Shown here: positions 25,273 through 34,482 of the stretch, piece by piece
Layout: every line of letters begins with the position of its first letter
How positions within the stretch are numbered: the stretch's first letter is position 1
Source: an uncultured Clostridia bacterium
GTDB taxonomy: Bacteria; Bacillota; Clostridia; Lachnospirales; CAG-274
Reading direction: 5' to 3'
NCBI GenBank assembly: GCA_944384215.1
Contig: CALWSN010000092.1
Location: 1 to 34,969 of the forward strand
Length of the DNA stretch: 34,969 nucleotides
Program-made: the position numbers and the translations under genes
The notes under the pieces: model-generated
The model's input: only the letters and a program-made list of their open reading frames with translations
What the model was told of the DNA's origin: nothing
Database searches by the model: none

Positions 25273-26241
25273 ATGGAAAATAAAAAAGAAAAAAAGCCTA
25301 AAGTTAAAAATGGCAATAATTCATTTTTTAAAACATTAAATCGTAATAAAGAATTATTATTTTTAACTTTACCAGGTACAGTATGGTTTTTAATATTTGC
25401 TTATTTACCAATGTTTGGTGTTTTAATAGCATTTAAAAGCTGGAGTATCCACGGTGGCTTTTTAGAAAGTTTGATTAAAAGTAAATGGGTATGGTTTGAT
25501 AACTTTAAATTTTTATTTTCATCAAGCGATGCTTGGCTTATAACGCGTAATACTATCTTATATAATTTAGTATTTATAGTGTTAGGTATAGTTTTACCTG
25601 TAACTTTAGCAATATTATTAAAAGAGTTACATAGTAAAAAATTATCTAAATATTTTCAAACATCTATGTTTTTACCTTATTTTTTATCTTGGGTAGTAGT
25701 TAGTTATTGTTTATATGCATTTTTAAGCCCAGATAAAGGATATATTAATAGTATAAGACAAAGCTTAGGTATGGATACTATATCTTGGTATACAGAGCCT
25801 AAATATTGGCCTTTTATAATTATATTTATGAGCCAATGGAAGGGTGTAGGTTATGGTACAGTTGTTTATTTAGCATCTATTTGTGGTATAGATAAAAGCT
25901 ATTATGAGGCAGCTCTTGTTGATGGTGCTACTAAATGGCAACAAATTAAAAGTATAACTATACCTTTATTAAAGCCTGTTCTTATAATTATGTTTATTAA
26001 TGCAGTTGGTGGTATGTTTAGGTCAGACTTTGGTTTATTCTATCAATTACCAAAAGATTCTGGTGCTTTATACCCTGTTACAAACGTTATAGATACTTAT
26101 GTTTATAGAGGTTTAATGAACTTAGGTAATATAGGTATGAGCTCTGCCGCTGGTTTATATCAATCAATTGTAGGTTTAGTTTTAATACTTGTAACTAATG
26201 GTATTGTTAGAAAAGTAGATAATGAAAATGCATTCTTTTAA
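25273..26241 (+). CDS. CUT1-type sugar ABC transporter permease (LplB-like)
   Basis: The protein has 322 residues with a hydrophilic lysine-rich N terminus (about 1-25) and six apparent membrane helices. The cytoplasmic EAA loop, which docks the ATPase, is EAALVDGATKWQQIKSI. The opening segment FLTLPGTVWFLIFAYLPMFGVLIAFK is characteristic of the LplB group that imports complex oligosaccharides. AGGAGG precedes the ATG. It is the first gene of the transporter unit and is 17 bp upstream of the partner permease. The substrate is inferred from context to be a GH85-released Man(n)-GlcNAc oligosaccharide. Confidence 0.95.
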   Translation: MENKKEKKPKVKNGNNSFFKTLNRNKELLFLTLPGTVWFLIFAYLPMFGVLIAFKSWSIHGGFLESLIKSKWVWFDNFKFLFSSSDAWLITRNTILYNLVFIVLGIVLPVTLAILLKELHSKKLSKYFQTSMFLPYFLSWVVVSYCLYAFLSPDKGYINSIRQSLGMDTISWYTEPKYWPFIIIFMSQWKGVGYGTVVYLASICGIDKSYYEAALVDGATKWQQIKSITIPLLKPVLIIMFINAVGGMFRSDFGLFYQLPKDSGALYPVTNVIDTYVYRGLMNLGNIGMSSAAGLYQSIVGLVLILVTNGIVRKVDNENAFF

Positions 26242-26258
26242 GATAGGAGGGAAATTTT

Positions 26259-27209
26259 GTGTCAAATAAGGTAGAAAAAAAAGCTAAAAAAATGCAAGAA
26301 GTAGAATCAGAAAGCAAATTTAACCAAGTATCTAAGCCTGTTAATTTTATATTAACACTATTATTCTTATTATTGGCTTTAGCTTGTGTTGTACCATTTT
26401 TATTTGTAGTTATAATTTCCTTAACTAGTGAGGAAGCATTAAGATTAAATGGTTATAGATTTATCCCAGAAGAATGGAGCTTTGAAGCTTACAAACATAT
26501 TTTATCTTCTGGTAGTGATATATTAAGAGCATATGGCGTTAGTATTGTTGTTACAATAAGTGGTACTATATTAGGTCTTATAATAATGTCTACTTATGCT
26601 TATGCTTTATCAAGAAGAAGCTTTGCTTATAGAAAGTTCTTTACAAAACTTATTTTTATACCTATGTTATTTTCAGGTGGTATGGTATCATCATACTTAG
26701 TTATGGTAAACTTTTTAGGACTTAAAAATAATATATTAGCATTAATCTTACCACTTTGTGTAAGTTCATTTAATATAATAATACTTAGAACATTTTTTAA
26801 AACATCTGTTCCAGAGGCTGTTATAGAATCTGCTAGAATAGATGGAGCAAGTGAGTTAAAATTATTTATAAAAATAGTTTTACCTATTGCTATACCAGGT
26901 ATTGCAACAATAGGTTTATTCTTAACATTAGCTTATTGGAACGATTGGTTTAATGCTATGTTATATATAGAAGACCCAAATTTAATACCTCTTCAATATA
27001 TGCTTATAAAAATAGAAACATCTATGGAGTTCTTAGTTAAAAATGCTGCTAGCATTGGTGCAAGTGCCATAGAAGCTTCTAAAAATATGCCAACAGAAAC
27101 TTTAAAAATGGCAATAGTTGTTATAACTACATTACCAATTATGTTTGCTTATCCATTTTTCCAAAAATATTTTGTAAATGGTTTAACAATTGGTGCTGTT
27201 AAAGAATAA
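26259..27209 (+). CDS. CUT1-type sugar ABC transporter permease (YtcP-like)
   Basis: The protein has 316 residues and starts at GTG (26259), with GGAGGG 7 nt upstream. A charged N-terminal stretch (about 1-25) precedes six membrane helices. The EAA loop reads ESARIDGASELKLFIKIVLP. The helix-1 context (FILTLLFLLLALACVVPFLFVVIISLTSEE) and the end KYFVNGLTIGAVKE are typical of the partner of LplB. The pair should form a heterodimeric channel for the binding protein at 30460. No ATP-binding subunit is encoded nearby, so a shared MsmX-type ATPase elsewhere in the genome is expected. Confidence 0.95.
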   Translation: MSNKVEKKAKKMQEVESESKFNQVSKPVNFILTLLFLLLALACVVPFLFVVIISLTSEEALRLNGYRFIPEEWSFEAYKHILSSGSDILRAYGVSIVVTISGTILGLIIMSTYAYALSRRSFAYRKFFTKLIFIPMLFSGGMVSSYLVMVNFLGLKNNILALILPLCVSSFNIIILRTFFKTSVPEAVIESARIDGASELKLFIKIVLPIAIPGIATIGLFLTLAYWNDWFNAMLYIEDPNLIPLQYMLIKIETSMEFLVKNAASIGASAIEASKNMPTETLKMAIVVITTLPIMFAYPFFQKYFVNGLTIGAVKE

Positions 27210-27230
27210 TAAAGCAAAGGAGAAAAAATT

Positions 27231-30200
27231 ATGTACTATTTATTAGAAAGAATTAACAAAACTTGTGAACATATAGCTAAAAATGTTTACAATCAAGAAA
27301 TTCCTTTAGAAAACTATAAATATATTGACGGTAACTACCACAATATAGACAACATTAAAACTGTTAGCGAAAACGAATTTAGAGAGTTTAAAACAGGTGA
27401 CCTTTGGGGTGGTAGAGATAAACACGGTTGGTTTAAATGTAGTGTTGAAGTGCCTAAAGAGTTTGAAGGTAAAACTATTGCTTTAAACTTTCACACATTT
27501 AATGAAGGTTGGGACGCGACTAACCCTCAGTTTATCTTATATGTAAATGGCGAGCATATCCAAGGTTTAGATATGAACCATAGAGAGGTTATTTTATCTC
27601 ACAATGCTGTTGCAGGTACTAAATATGAAATAGACTTACACGCATATGCAGGTATGTTATCTGATAAATTAGCTACATTACACGGTAAACTTGTTGTTAT
27701 AGATATGGACTCTAGAGAGTTATACTTTAATATGAAAGTACCAGCAGATGTATGTAAAGAATTAGACGAAAATGATAAAAGAAGAATAGATATGATTACA
27801 GTTTTAACAGAAGCTTGTAATTTAGTAGATTTAAGACAACCAAAAAGTGAGTTATACCACGAAAGTGTTAAAAAAGCTAATGAATTTTTAAATGAAAAAT
27901 TTTATGGCGAGCTTTGTGGCCACGAAGATTGTATAGCTACTTGTGTAGGACATACTCATATTGACGTTGCTTGGCTTTGGACTGTTGCTCAAACAAGAGA
28001 AAAAGTTGCAAGAAGCTTCTCAACTGTTTTAAAACTTATGGAAGAATATCCTGAGTATATATTTATGTCTTCTCAACCACAATTATATAAATTCTTAAAA
28101 GAAGACCACCCAAAAGTTTATGAAAAAGTTAAAGAAAAAGTTAAACAAGGTGTTTGGGAAACAGAAGGTGCTATGTGGCTTGAGGCAGACTGTAATGTTA
28201 CATCAGGCGAATCTTTAGTAAGACAAATTTTACACGGTAAAAGATTCTTTAAAGAAGAATTTAACGTAGATAACGAAATTTTATGGTTACCAGACGTTTT
28301 TGGTTATTCAGCAGCGTTACCTCAAATTCTTAAAAAATCTGGTATTAACTACTTTATGACAACTAAAATTTCTTGGAACCAATTTAATAAAATACCTAAC
28401 GACACATTTATGTGGAAAGGTATTGATGGTACAGAAATATTTACTCACTTTATAACTGCTACAAACCCTGGTGAGCCTAAAACTTCATTTAATACTACTT
28501 ACAATGGACATATTCAAGCAGATGCTGTTATGGGTGCTTGGAGAAGATACCAAAACAAAAATATTAATGATGACGTTTTAATCTCATTTGGTTGGGGTGA
28601 CGGTGGCGGTGGTGCTACTTTAGAAATGCTTGAAAATGCAAGAAGATTTGCAAAAGGTATTCCTGGTGCTCCAAAAGTAAAAATGGGTACATCTTTAGAC
28701 TACTTTAAAAGATTAGAAAACAAAGTTAAAGATAGCAAAAAACTTAAAAAATGGAATGGTGAGCTTTATCTTGAATATCACAGAGGTACTTATACTTCTA
28801 TGGCTAGAAATAAAAGAGATAACAGAAAATGTGAAAATCTTTACACATCTTTAGAAAAATTAAGCTCATTAAATATGTTATTTGGTGAAGAATATCCACA
28901 ACAAGAAATTAATAACTCTTGGGAAACTATCTTATTAAATCAATTCCACGATATTATCCCAGGTTCTTCTATAAAAGAAGTATATGATGTTACAGAAGTA
29001 GAATATAAAGAACTTTTAGAAAAAGGTAACAATATTTTACAAAATAATATTAAGAGCCTTGCTTCTAAAATTAACTTAGATGCGAAGAGTGTTGTTGTTA
29101 ACAATACTTTAGGCTTTACAAGAAGTGATGTAGCTACATTTGATATGCCAGAAGGCTTTAAAAATGTATCTGTATTAGATGAAAATAATAATAAAGTTGC
29201 TTGTCAAATGACAAGAGATAACAAAGTTATTTTCTTTGCTAAAAACGTACCAGCTAATGGTTACAAAGCATTTAAGCTTGTAGATGAAGAAAGTGAAAAA
29301 GCTACTTTAGATTGCACTAAATCTAATATTGAAAATGATTTCTTTAAAATTACTTTAGATGAAAAAGCTAATATTACTTCTTTTGTACACAAAGCAACTA
29401 ACAGACAATTATTAAAAGAAGGTAGAGTAGCTAACGAGCTTCAAGCTTTTGAAGATAAACCAATGTGCTTTGACAACTGGGATATTGATATTTTCTACAA
29501 AGAAAAAATGTGGTTAGTAGATGATTTACAAAGTGCAGAAGTTGTAGAAAATGGTCCTGTTAGAGCTACACTTAAAATAGTAAGACAGTTTTTAACTTCT
29601 ACTATTACTCAATATATGCACATTTACAAAGATATTGAAAGAGTAGACTTTGAAAATGTTGTAGACTGGAAAGAAAAAGATGTATTATTAAAAGTATGTT
29701 TCCCTATTGATATTAACACTAGCGAAGCTACTTATGAAATACAATATGGTAACGTAAAAAGACCTACACACAACAATACTACTTGGGATATAGCTAGATT
29801 TGAAGTTTGTGGTCATAAATGGGCAGACTTATCTGAAGAAGGTTTTGGTGTGTCTATGTTAAACGAATCTAAATATGGACACGATATAATAGAAGGTGAT
29901 ATGAGATTAACTCTTATTAAATCTACTTGTGACCCTAACCCAGATGCAGATAAAGAAGTACACTACTATACTTACTCTATTTACCCTCATACAGGTGATT
30001 GGAGAGAAGCTAACACTGCTATGCAAGCTTATAACTTAAATAATCCATTAGTTACTATTGTAGAAGATGCTCACAATGGTAGCTTAGATAAAGAGCTTAG
30101 CTTTGTAGATATAAACAAAGAAAATGTTATGATAGAAGTTATTAAAAAAGCTGAAGATAGCCAAGACTTAATCGTAAGGGTATATGAATATCATAATAAG

Positions 30201-30359
30201 AGAACTAATGCAACATTAAGCTTCTTTAAAGAAATTGAAAAAGCTTATGAATGTGACCTTATGGAAAACAATATTGAAGAGATTAATGCAAATGGTAAAG
30301 AATTTACATTTGAAATTAAACCTTATGAAATTAAAACATTTAAAATTAAATTAAAATAA
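27231..30359 (+). CDS. GH38 alpha-mannosidase
   Basis: This 1042-residue cytoplasmic protein has no signal peptide. The catalytic domain (about 235-500) has the zinc-site GHTHIDVAWLW (His243 and Asp245) and the nucleophile Asp355 in WLPDVFGYS, with a further metal His573 in NQFHDIIPGSS. The remainder is the usual helical and C-terminal beta-sandwich region. Family members hydrolyse alpha-1,2-, alpha-1,3- or alpha-1,6-mannose, and bacterial relatives in N-glycan loci remove alpha-1,3/1,2 branches. With GH125 (alpha-1,6) it could strip a high-mannose glycan to Man-beta-1,4-GlcNAc. AAAGGAG precedes the ATG 21 bp after the permease. The gene uses many C-ending codons (AAC, GAC, CAC, TTC), unlike the hypothetical genes, suggesting high expression. 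Confidence 0.96.
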   Translation: MYYLLERINKTCEHIAKNVYNQEIPLENYKYIDGNYHNIDNIKTVSENEFREFKTGDLWGGRDKHGWFKCSVEVPKEFEGKTIALNFHTFNEGWDATNPQFILYVNGEHIQGLDMNHREVILSHNAVAGTKYEIDLHAYAGMLSDKLATLHGKLVVIDMDSRELYFNMKVPADVCKELDENDKRRIDMITVLTEACNLVDLRQPKSELYHESVKKANEFLNEKFYGELCGHEDCIATCVGHTHIDVAWLWTVAQTREKVARSFSTVLKLMEEYPEYIFMSSQPQLYKFLKEDHPKVYEKVKEKVKQGVWETEGAMWLEADCNVTSGESLVRQILHGKRFFKEEFNVDNEILWLPDVFGYSAALPQILKKSGINYFMTTKISWNQFNKIPNDTFMWKGIDGTEIFTHFITATNPGEPKTSFNTTYNGHIQADAVMGAWRRYQNKNINDDVLISFGWGDGGGGATLEMLENARRFAKGIPGAPKVKMGTSLDYFKRLENKVKDSKKLKKWNGELYLEYHRGTYTSMARNKRDNRKCENLYTSLEKLSSLNMLFGEEYPQQEINNSWETILLNQFHDIIPGSSIKEVYDVTEVEYKELLEKGNNILQNNIKSLASKINLDAKSVVVNNTLGFTRSDVATFDMPEGFKNVSVLDENNNKVACQMTRDNKVIFFAKNVPANGYKAFKLVDEESEKATLDCTKSNIENDFFKITLDEKANITSFVHKATNRQLLKEGRVANELQAFEDKPMCFDNWDIDIFYKEKMWLVDDLQSAEVVENGPVRATLKIVRQFLTSTITQYMHIYKDIERVDFENVVDWKEKDVLLKVCFPIDINTSEATYEIQYGNVKRPTHNNTTWDIARFEVCGHKWADLSEEGFGVSMLNESKYGHDIIEGDMRLTLIKSTCDPNPDADKEVHYYTYSIYPHTGDWREANTAMQAYNLNNPLVTIVEDAHNGSLDKELSFVDINKENVMIEVIKKAEDSQDLIVRVYEYHNKRTNATLSFFKEIEKAYECDLMENNIEEINANGKEFTFEIKPYEIKTFKIKLK

Positions 30360-30380
30360 TATATTTTAATTTAACATATA

Positions 30381-30415
30381 TACATTAGAATAGGATAATA
30401 TCCTATTCTAATGTA
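30381..30415. other. Strong intercistronic hairpin without T-tract
   Basis: TACATTAGAATAGGATA (30381-30397) and TATCCTATTCTAATGTA (30399-30415) are perfect 17-nt complements. The RNA would form a stem of about 15 bp with a small loop. No run of T follows, so it is not a standard terminator. It lies between the GH38 stop and the binding-protein ribosome binding site, and could protect or define the 5' end of a processed binding-protein transcript. Confidence 0.7.
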
Positions 30416-30459
30416 ATAATAATTAATATTAATTTATTAATGTTAAAGGAGTGTAAGAA

Positions 30460-31917
30460 ATGATTTTTAAAAAAATGAAAAAACTTGCAGCCTTAGCTTT
30501 AACAGTAGCACTTGGTGCAACTGCTTTAACAGGTTGTGGTAGTTCATCAGATGGTGGTAGTGCATCTAATGGTGATGTAGTAACATTAAAATATTATTCT
30601 ATAGGTGCAGAGCCTAAAGACAAACAAATGGTATTAGATGAAGCTAATAAATATTTAGCAGAAAAAATTGGCGTTAACCTTGATATGACTTATATTGATT
30701 TTGGTGATTATACTCAAAAATTATCTATCATTGTTAACTCTGGTGAGCCATTTGACCTTGCTTTTACTTGCTCTTGGGCAGGAGATTACCTTGGCAATGC
30801 TAGAAAAGGTGCGTTTTTAGATTTAACACCATATTTAGATACAACTGCTAAAGGTATGTATGATGCTATCGACCAAAGATTTTGGGAAGGTGCTACAATA
30901 GATGGTAAAATCTATGCTGCTCCTAATCAAAAAGAAATATCTACTATGCCTATGTGGGTATTTACTAAAGAATATGTAGATAAATATAATATACCTTATC
31001 AAGACCTTCATACTCTTGAAGATTTAGAACCTTGGTTAAAAGTTATTAAAGAAAATGAACCAGATGTAGTACCTTTATATATTACAAAAGGTTTCTCTCC
31101 ACCTCAATATTTTGACTTTATTACAAATCCAGTTGGTGTAGAGATTGGTGATGAAAGCTTAACAGTTAAAAGTATTTTTGATACTGAAAAAATGAAAAGC
31201 ACTCTACAAACTTTAAGAAAATATTATCAAGCAGGTTATATAAATGGTGACTCTGCAACTGCTCAAGATGACAAATCTATTAAAAGACTTGTAACAAAAG
31301 GTGATGGTCAACCTTATGCAGAAATTTTATGGAGCAAAGATTTAGGTTATGAAGTTGTAGCTAGCCCTATTATGGACGGTTTAGTAACAAACGACTCTAC
31401 AACAGGTGCTATGATTGGTATCTCTAACAATTCTAAAAACAAAGATAAAGCAGTAGAATTTTTAAATCTTTTAAATACTGACACATACCTTAGAAACTTA
31501 TTAAACTATGGTATTGAAGGTGTTCACTACACTAAAGTTGAAGGTAGCGAAAATTCTATTAAATTAGACCCAGAAAAATCTAAAAACTATTCTGTACCAT
31601 ATTTTGGTGGTGGTAACTTATTTATAACTTATACTTTAGATAGTGAACCAGAAACTAAATGGGAAGAATTTAAACAATTTAATAATAGTGCAGAAACTTC
31701 TCCTTTATTAGGTTTTAAATTTGATACTACTCCTGTAACAAATGAGCTTGCAGCTATAAACAACGTTATGGAAGAGTTTAAAGCTACAATTTATAGTGGT
31801 TCTGTTGATATTGATGAATATTTAGCAAAATTAAATGATAAATTAAAAGCTCAAAATATAGATAAAGTTATTGAAGAAGCTCAAAAACAATTAGATGAAT
31901 GGAAAGCTGCTCAATAA
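30460..31917 (+). CDS. Extracellular solute-binding lipoprotein of the CUT1 oligosaccharide transporter
   Basis: This 485-residue lipoprotein has a signal peptide with lipobox LTGC (about residue 26), followed by a Ser/Gly/Asp-rich linker. The mature region begins with the strand VTLKYYSIGAEPKD and has the bilobal type I binding-protein outline (LNLDMTYIDFGDYTQKLSIIVNSGEPFDLAFT, GDGQPYAEILW and NNSKNKDKAVEFLNLL segments). It matches LplA-type proteins that work with LplB/YtcP permeases. AAAGGAG precedes the ATG. Unusually it follows the permeases and GH38 instead of preceding them, and it is flanked by strong hairpins (30381-30415 upstream and the array from 31947 downstream). That suggests separate mRNA stability to make excess binding protein. 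Confidence 0.93.
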   Translation: MIFKKMKKLAALALTVALGATALTGCGSSSDGGSASNGDVVTLKYYSIGAEPKDKQMVLDEANKYLAEKIGVNLDMTYIDFGDYTQKLSIIVNSGEPFDLAFTCSWAGDYLGNARKGAFLDLTPYLDTTAKGMYDAIDQRFWEGATIDGKIYAAPNQKEISTMPMWVFTKEYVDKYNIPYQDLHTLEDLEPWLKVIKENEPDVVPLYITKGFSPPQYFDFITNPVGVEIGDESLTVKSIFDTEKMKSTLQTLRKYYQAGYINGDSATAQDDKSIKRLVTKGDGQPYAEILWSKDLGYEVVASPIMDGLVTNDSTTGAMIGISNNSKNKDKAVEFLNLLNTDTYLRNLLNYGIEGVHYTKVEGSENSIKLDPEKSKNYSVPYFGGGNLFITYTLDSEPETKWEEFKQFNNSAETSPLLGFKFDTTPVTNELAAINNVMEEFKATIYSGSVDIDEYLAKLNDKLKAQNIDKVIEEAQKQLDEWKAAQ

Positions 31918-32053
31918 TAATTAACCTTATTAAAATATAATATAAAGTACCACTAGTTTATCTAGTGGTACAGATTAAAAGATAAAACTATACGCATTTT
32001 TATGCAAGCATAAAAATTTTAATCACAAGACGGGGCTTTGCCTCAGATTGTGT

Positions 32054-32109
32054 AAAAAAGCCAGATTTCTAGGGGCTTTAGCTCTTGCACGAAGAAATCG
32101 GCTTTTTTT
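32054..32109 (+). terminator. Intrinsic terminator inside the hairpin array
   Basis: AAAAAAGCC (32054-32062) and GATTTCT (32064-32070) pair with AGAAATC (32093-32099) and GGCTTTTTT (32100-32108), with one bulged A. An inner GGGGCT/AGCTCT hairpin fills the loop, and the T-run is part of the 3' arm. It should stop most transcription after the binding-protein gene, so GH31-GH130 would depend on readthrough or a downstream promoter. Confidence 0.75.
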
Positions 32110-32145
32110 CATATAGTACCTCAAAAAAATAGTTTTGTTATTTTT

Positions 32146-32173
32146 TTGAAAGGGTGTAGACTTTGTCTATACC
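32146..32173 (+). promoter_or_regulatory. Possible promoter overlapping hairpin H6
   Basis: TTGAAA (32146-32151) and TATACC (32168-32173) are 16 nt apart, about 67 nt upstream of the GH31 ATG. The match is moderate and coincides with the H6 stem, so it may be fortuitous. Confidence 0.3.
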
Positions 32174-32239
32174 CTCACCACCAGTTTATCTGGTGGTATT
32201 AGTTTGTAAAATTATATACTACTAAAAGGAGATTTTAAT

Positions 32240-34480
32240 ATGGAACAATTAAAATATCGTGAAATATTAAATCAACAATTTAAAGCTTATATTGGTAAGC
32301 CTATTAAGTTTAAAGAATATAAATTAGAAGAACATAACTTATATTTAAATTTTACTAATCGTATGCTTACATTTTCTTTTTATGAAGAAGGTATAATTAA
32401 AGTTTTTATATCTGATATATATGAAGAAGCTAAGCCAACAGGTGCTATTTGTTATAATGAATTTTATAAAAATATAAATGTAGATATAGAAGAAAATAAT
32501 ATTGTTATAAAATGTGAAGAAGGTTTTATTTATGTAGATAAATATACAACAGAGATAACTTTCTTAGACTTAGATAAAAATATTATTTGTAGAGATTTTC
32601 AACCTAGCTTTATAGATGAAAATGGGCATATATTTGTTACAAAAGAAAATGATGCACTAGCTTATTATGGCTTTGGCGAAAAGGGTGGCGAACTTAATAA
32701 AAAAGGTTGCTATTTAGAAAATTATAACACAGATGACCCAGAAACAGACGACAACTCAGTAATGTATTATAAAACTATACCATTTTATGTGGCGGTTAAA
32801 GAAAACTATACTTATGGTATGTTTTTTGATAATAGTTTTAGAAGCTATTTTGATATGGGCAAAAGCTATAAAGACAGAATTTTCTTTGGGGCTAATGGTG
32901 GACAAATTCAATATTATTTTATATTTGGTAAAAATATAAAAGATGTTGTAAGAAGATATACATTATTAACTGGTAGAATGGATATGCCACCTTTATGGAG
33001 CTTAGGTTATCAACAATGTAGATTTAGTTATTTTTCTAAACAAGAGGTAGAAGAATTATTAGCTACTTTTGAAGAAAAAGATATACCAATAGACGTAGTT
33101 TATTTAGACATAGATTATATGGACGGTTTTAGAGTAATGACTTTTAAATCTCCAGAGTTTGATGGTATAGGTGAGGCTATATCTAGCTTTAAAGAAAAAG
33201 GTATAAAAACTATTACTATATTAGACCCTGGTGTTAAAGTAGATGAAAACTATGGTGTTTATAATAGAGGTTTAGAAGGCGACCATTTTACTAAAACTTT
33301 AGATGGCAAAGTATATGTTGGTGCTGTTTGGCCTAATGATAGTGCTTTTCCTGATTTTTCAAATGAAGCTTGTAGAAAATGGTGGAAAGAAGAGCTTAAA
33401 CAGTTTATATCTAAATATAACATAGACGGTATTTGGAACGATATGAACGAACCTTGTGTATTTAATAATGACTATAAAACTATGTTAGAAAACTGTTTAC
33501 ACAACAGTGATTATGGTATTATTGAGCATAAAGAGTTTCATAATAGATATGGTTTTGAAATGAGTAGGGCATCTTGTGAGGCACAACAAGAGTTATATCC
33601 TAACAAAAGAGGATTTTCTATGACAAGAGCTACTTATTCTGGTGGGCAACGTTATTCTTCTGTATGGACAGGGGATAATATGAGCCTTTGGCAACAATTA
33701 AGAATGTCTATTACTATGAATTGTAACTTAGGTATTAGTGGATTTTCTTTTGTAGGTAATGATGTATCTGGTTTTGGCTTAGATAGTACAGAAGAATTAT
33801 TTATACGTTGGAACCAGCTAGGAACATTTTTACCTATACTTAGAAATCACTCTAATATGTACACTAGAAGACAAGAGCCTTGGGCTTTTGGTAAAAGAGC
33901 AGAAGATATAGCTAAAAAATGTATAAAACTTAGATATGAGCTTATGCCTTATCTTTATAACTTATATTATCAATCACATAAACTTGGTTTTCCTATTTTT
34001 AGACCTATGGTTATGGAGTTTGAAGATGATATAAATGTTTTAGAGCTAAAAGAACAATTTATGTTTGGTAACTCTATGTTAGTTGCTCCTGTTGTTTATG
34101 AAGGTGAAAGAAGAAAGGTTGTATATTTACCTAAAGGCAATTGGTATAATTACTTTACAAATGAAAAATTTGAAGGTGGCAAATATTATAACCTACAATG
34201 TGAGCTTGATGAAGTTTTAGTATTTGTAAAAGAAGGTTCTATTATACCAGTATATGAACAAGAATATAAAAATACTAAAAACAGACCTAATGAAGTAACA
34301 TTTAAAATTTATGGCGATACTGCTAGTACATTATATTATTATGATGACGGCGAAACTAATGATTATTTACAAGATAAATACAATCTTTGTGAAATAACAT
34401 TTGAAAATAATAGCCACAATGTTAACTATATAAATAAATCTATTGCAGAAGAAAAATTTAACTTTAAAAAGGAGATTTAA
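32240..34480 (+). CDS. GH31 alpha-glucosidase
   Basis: The protein has 746 residues with no signal peptide. An N-terminal beta-sandwich (about 1-240) precedes the GH31 barrel, with [18 protein letters not shown], the nucleophile Asp401 in IWNDMNEP and the acid/base Asp479 in WTGDN. The distal segments are [11 protein letters not shown] and the C-terminal beta domains. The family includes alpha-glucosidases and alpha-xylosidases, and the [10 protein letters not shown] and WNDMNEP context favours alpha-glucosidase. In this locus it may remove the terminal glucose found on immature high-mannose glycans, or act on unrelated glucosides. AAAGGAG precedes the ATG. The GH130 gene starts 2 bp after its stop, with the GH130 ribosome binding site inside the GH31 3' end, so the two are tightly coupled. 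Confidence 0.93.
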   Translation: MEQLKYREILNQQFKAYIGKPIKFKEYKLEEHNLYLNFTNRMLTFSFYEEGIIKVFISDIYEEAKPTGAICYNEFYKNINVDIEENNIVIKCEEGFIYVDKYTTEITFLDLDKNIICRDFQPSFIDENGHIFVTKENDALAYYGFGEKGGELNKKGCYLENYNTDDPETDDNSVMYYKTIPFYVAVKENYTYGMFFDNSFRSYFDMGKSYKDRIFFGANGGQIQYYFIFGKNIKDVVRRYTLLTGRMDMPPLWSLGYQQCRFSYFSKQEVEELLATFEEKDIPIDVVYLDIDYMDGFRVMTFKSPEFDGIGEAISSFKEKGIKTITILDPGVKVDENYGVYNRGLEGDHFTKTLDGKVYVGAVWPNDSAFPDFSNEACRKWWKEELKQFISKYNIDGIWNDMNEPCVFNNDYKTMLENCLHNSDYGIIEHKEFHNRYGFEMSRASCEAQQELYPNKRGFSMTRATYSGGQRYSSVWTGDNMSLWQQLRMSITMNCNLGISGFSFVGNDVSGFGLDSTEELFIRWNQLGTFLPILRNHSNMYTRRQEPWAFGKRAEDIAKKCIKLRYELMPYLYNLYYQSHKLGFPIFRPMVMEFEDDINVLELKEQFMFGNSMLVAPVVYEGERRKVVYLPKGNWYNYFTNEKFEGGKYYNLQCELDEVLVFVKEGSIIPVYEQEYKNTKNRPNEVTFKIYGDTASTLYYYDDGETNDYLQDKYNLCEITFENNSHNVNYINKSIAEEKFNFKKEI

Positions 34481-34482
34481 CA

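Larger units (their letters stand above)
31947..32197. repeat. Array of consecutive hairpins between binding-protein gene and GH31
   Basis: The 322-bp gap 31918-32239 has no plausible gene but is packed with stems. H1 is 31947-31971 (10-bp arms, loop TTTAT). H2 is 31996-32017 (9 bp), enclosed by GATTAAAA/TTTTAATC (31973-31980 and 32017-32024). H3 is 32024-32052 (G-rich, with central GGGGC-TTT-GCCTC). H4 is the terminator at 32054-32109. H5 is 32121-32149 (11 bp). H6 is 32151-32175 (11 bp with one wobble, TTT loop). H7 is 32177-32197 (8-bp arms, loop TTTAT). H1 and H7 share the same loop and stem except for a T-A to C-G paired change. The base composition is visibly more GC-rich than the surroundings. 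No family is recognised. Confidence 0.8.

Noticed and set aside
31947-32197. CRISPR-like spacing of palindromes
   Set aside because: The hairpins differ in sequence and length, and only H1 and H7 resemble each other. There are no regular repeats with unique spacers and no cas genes.
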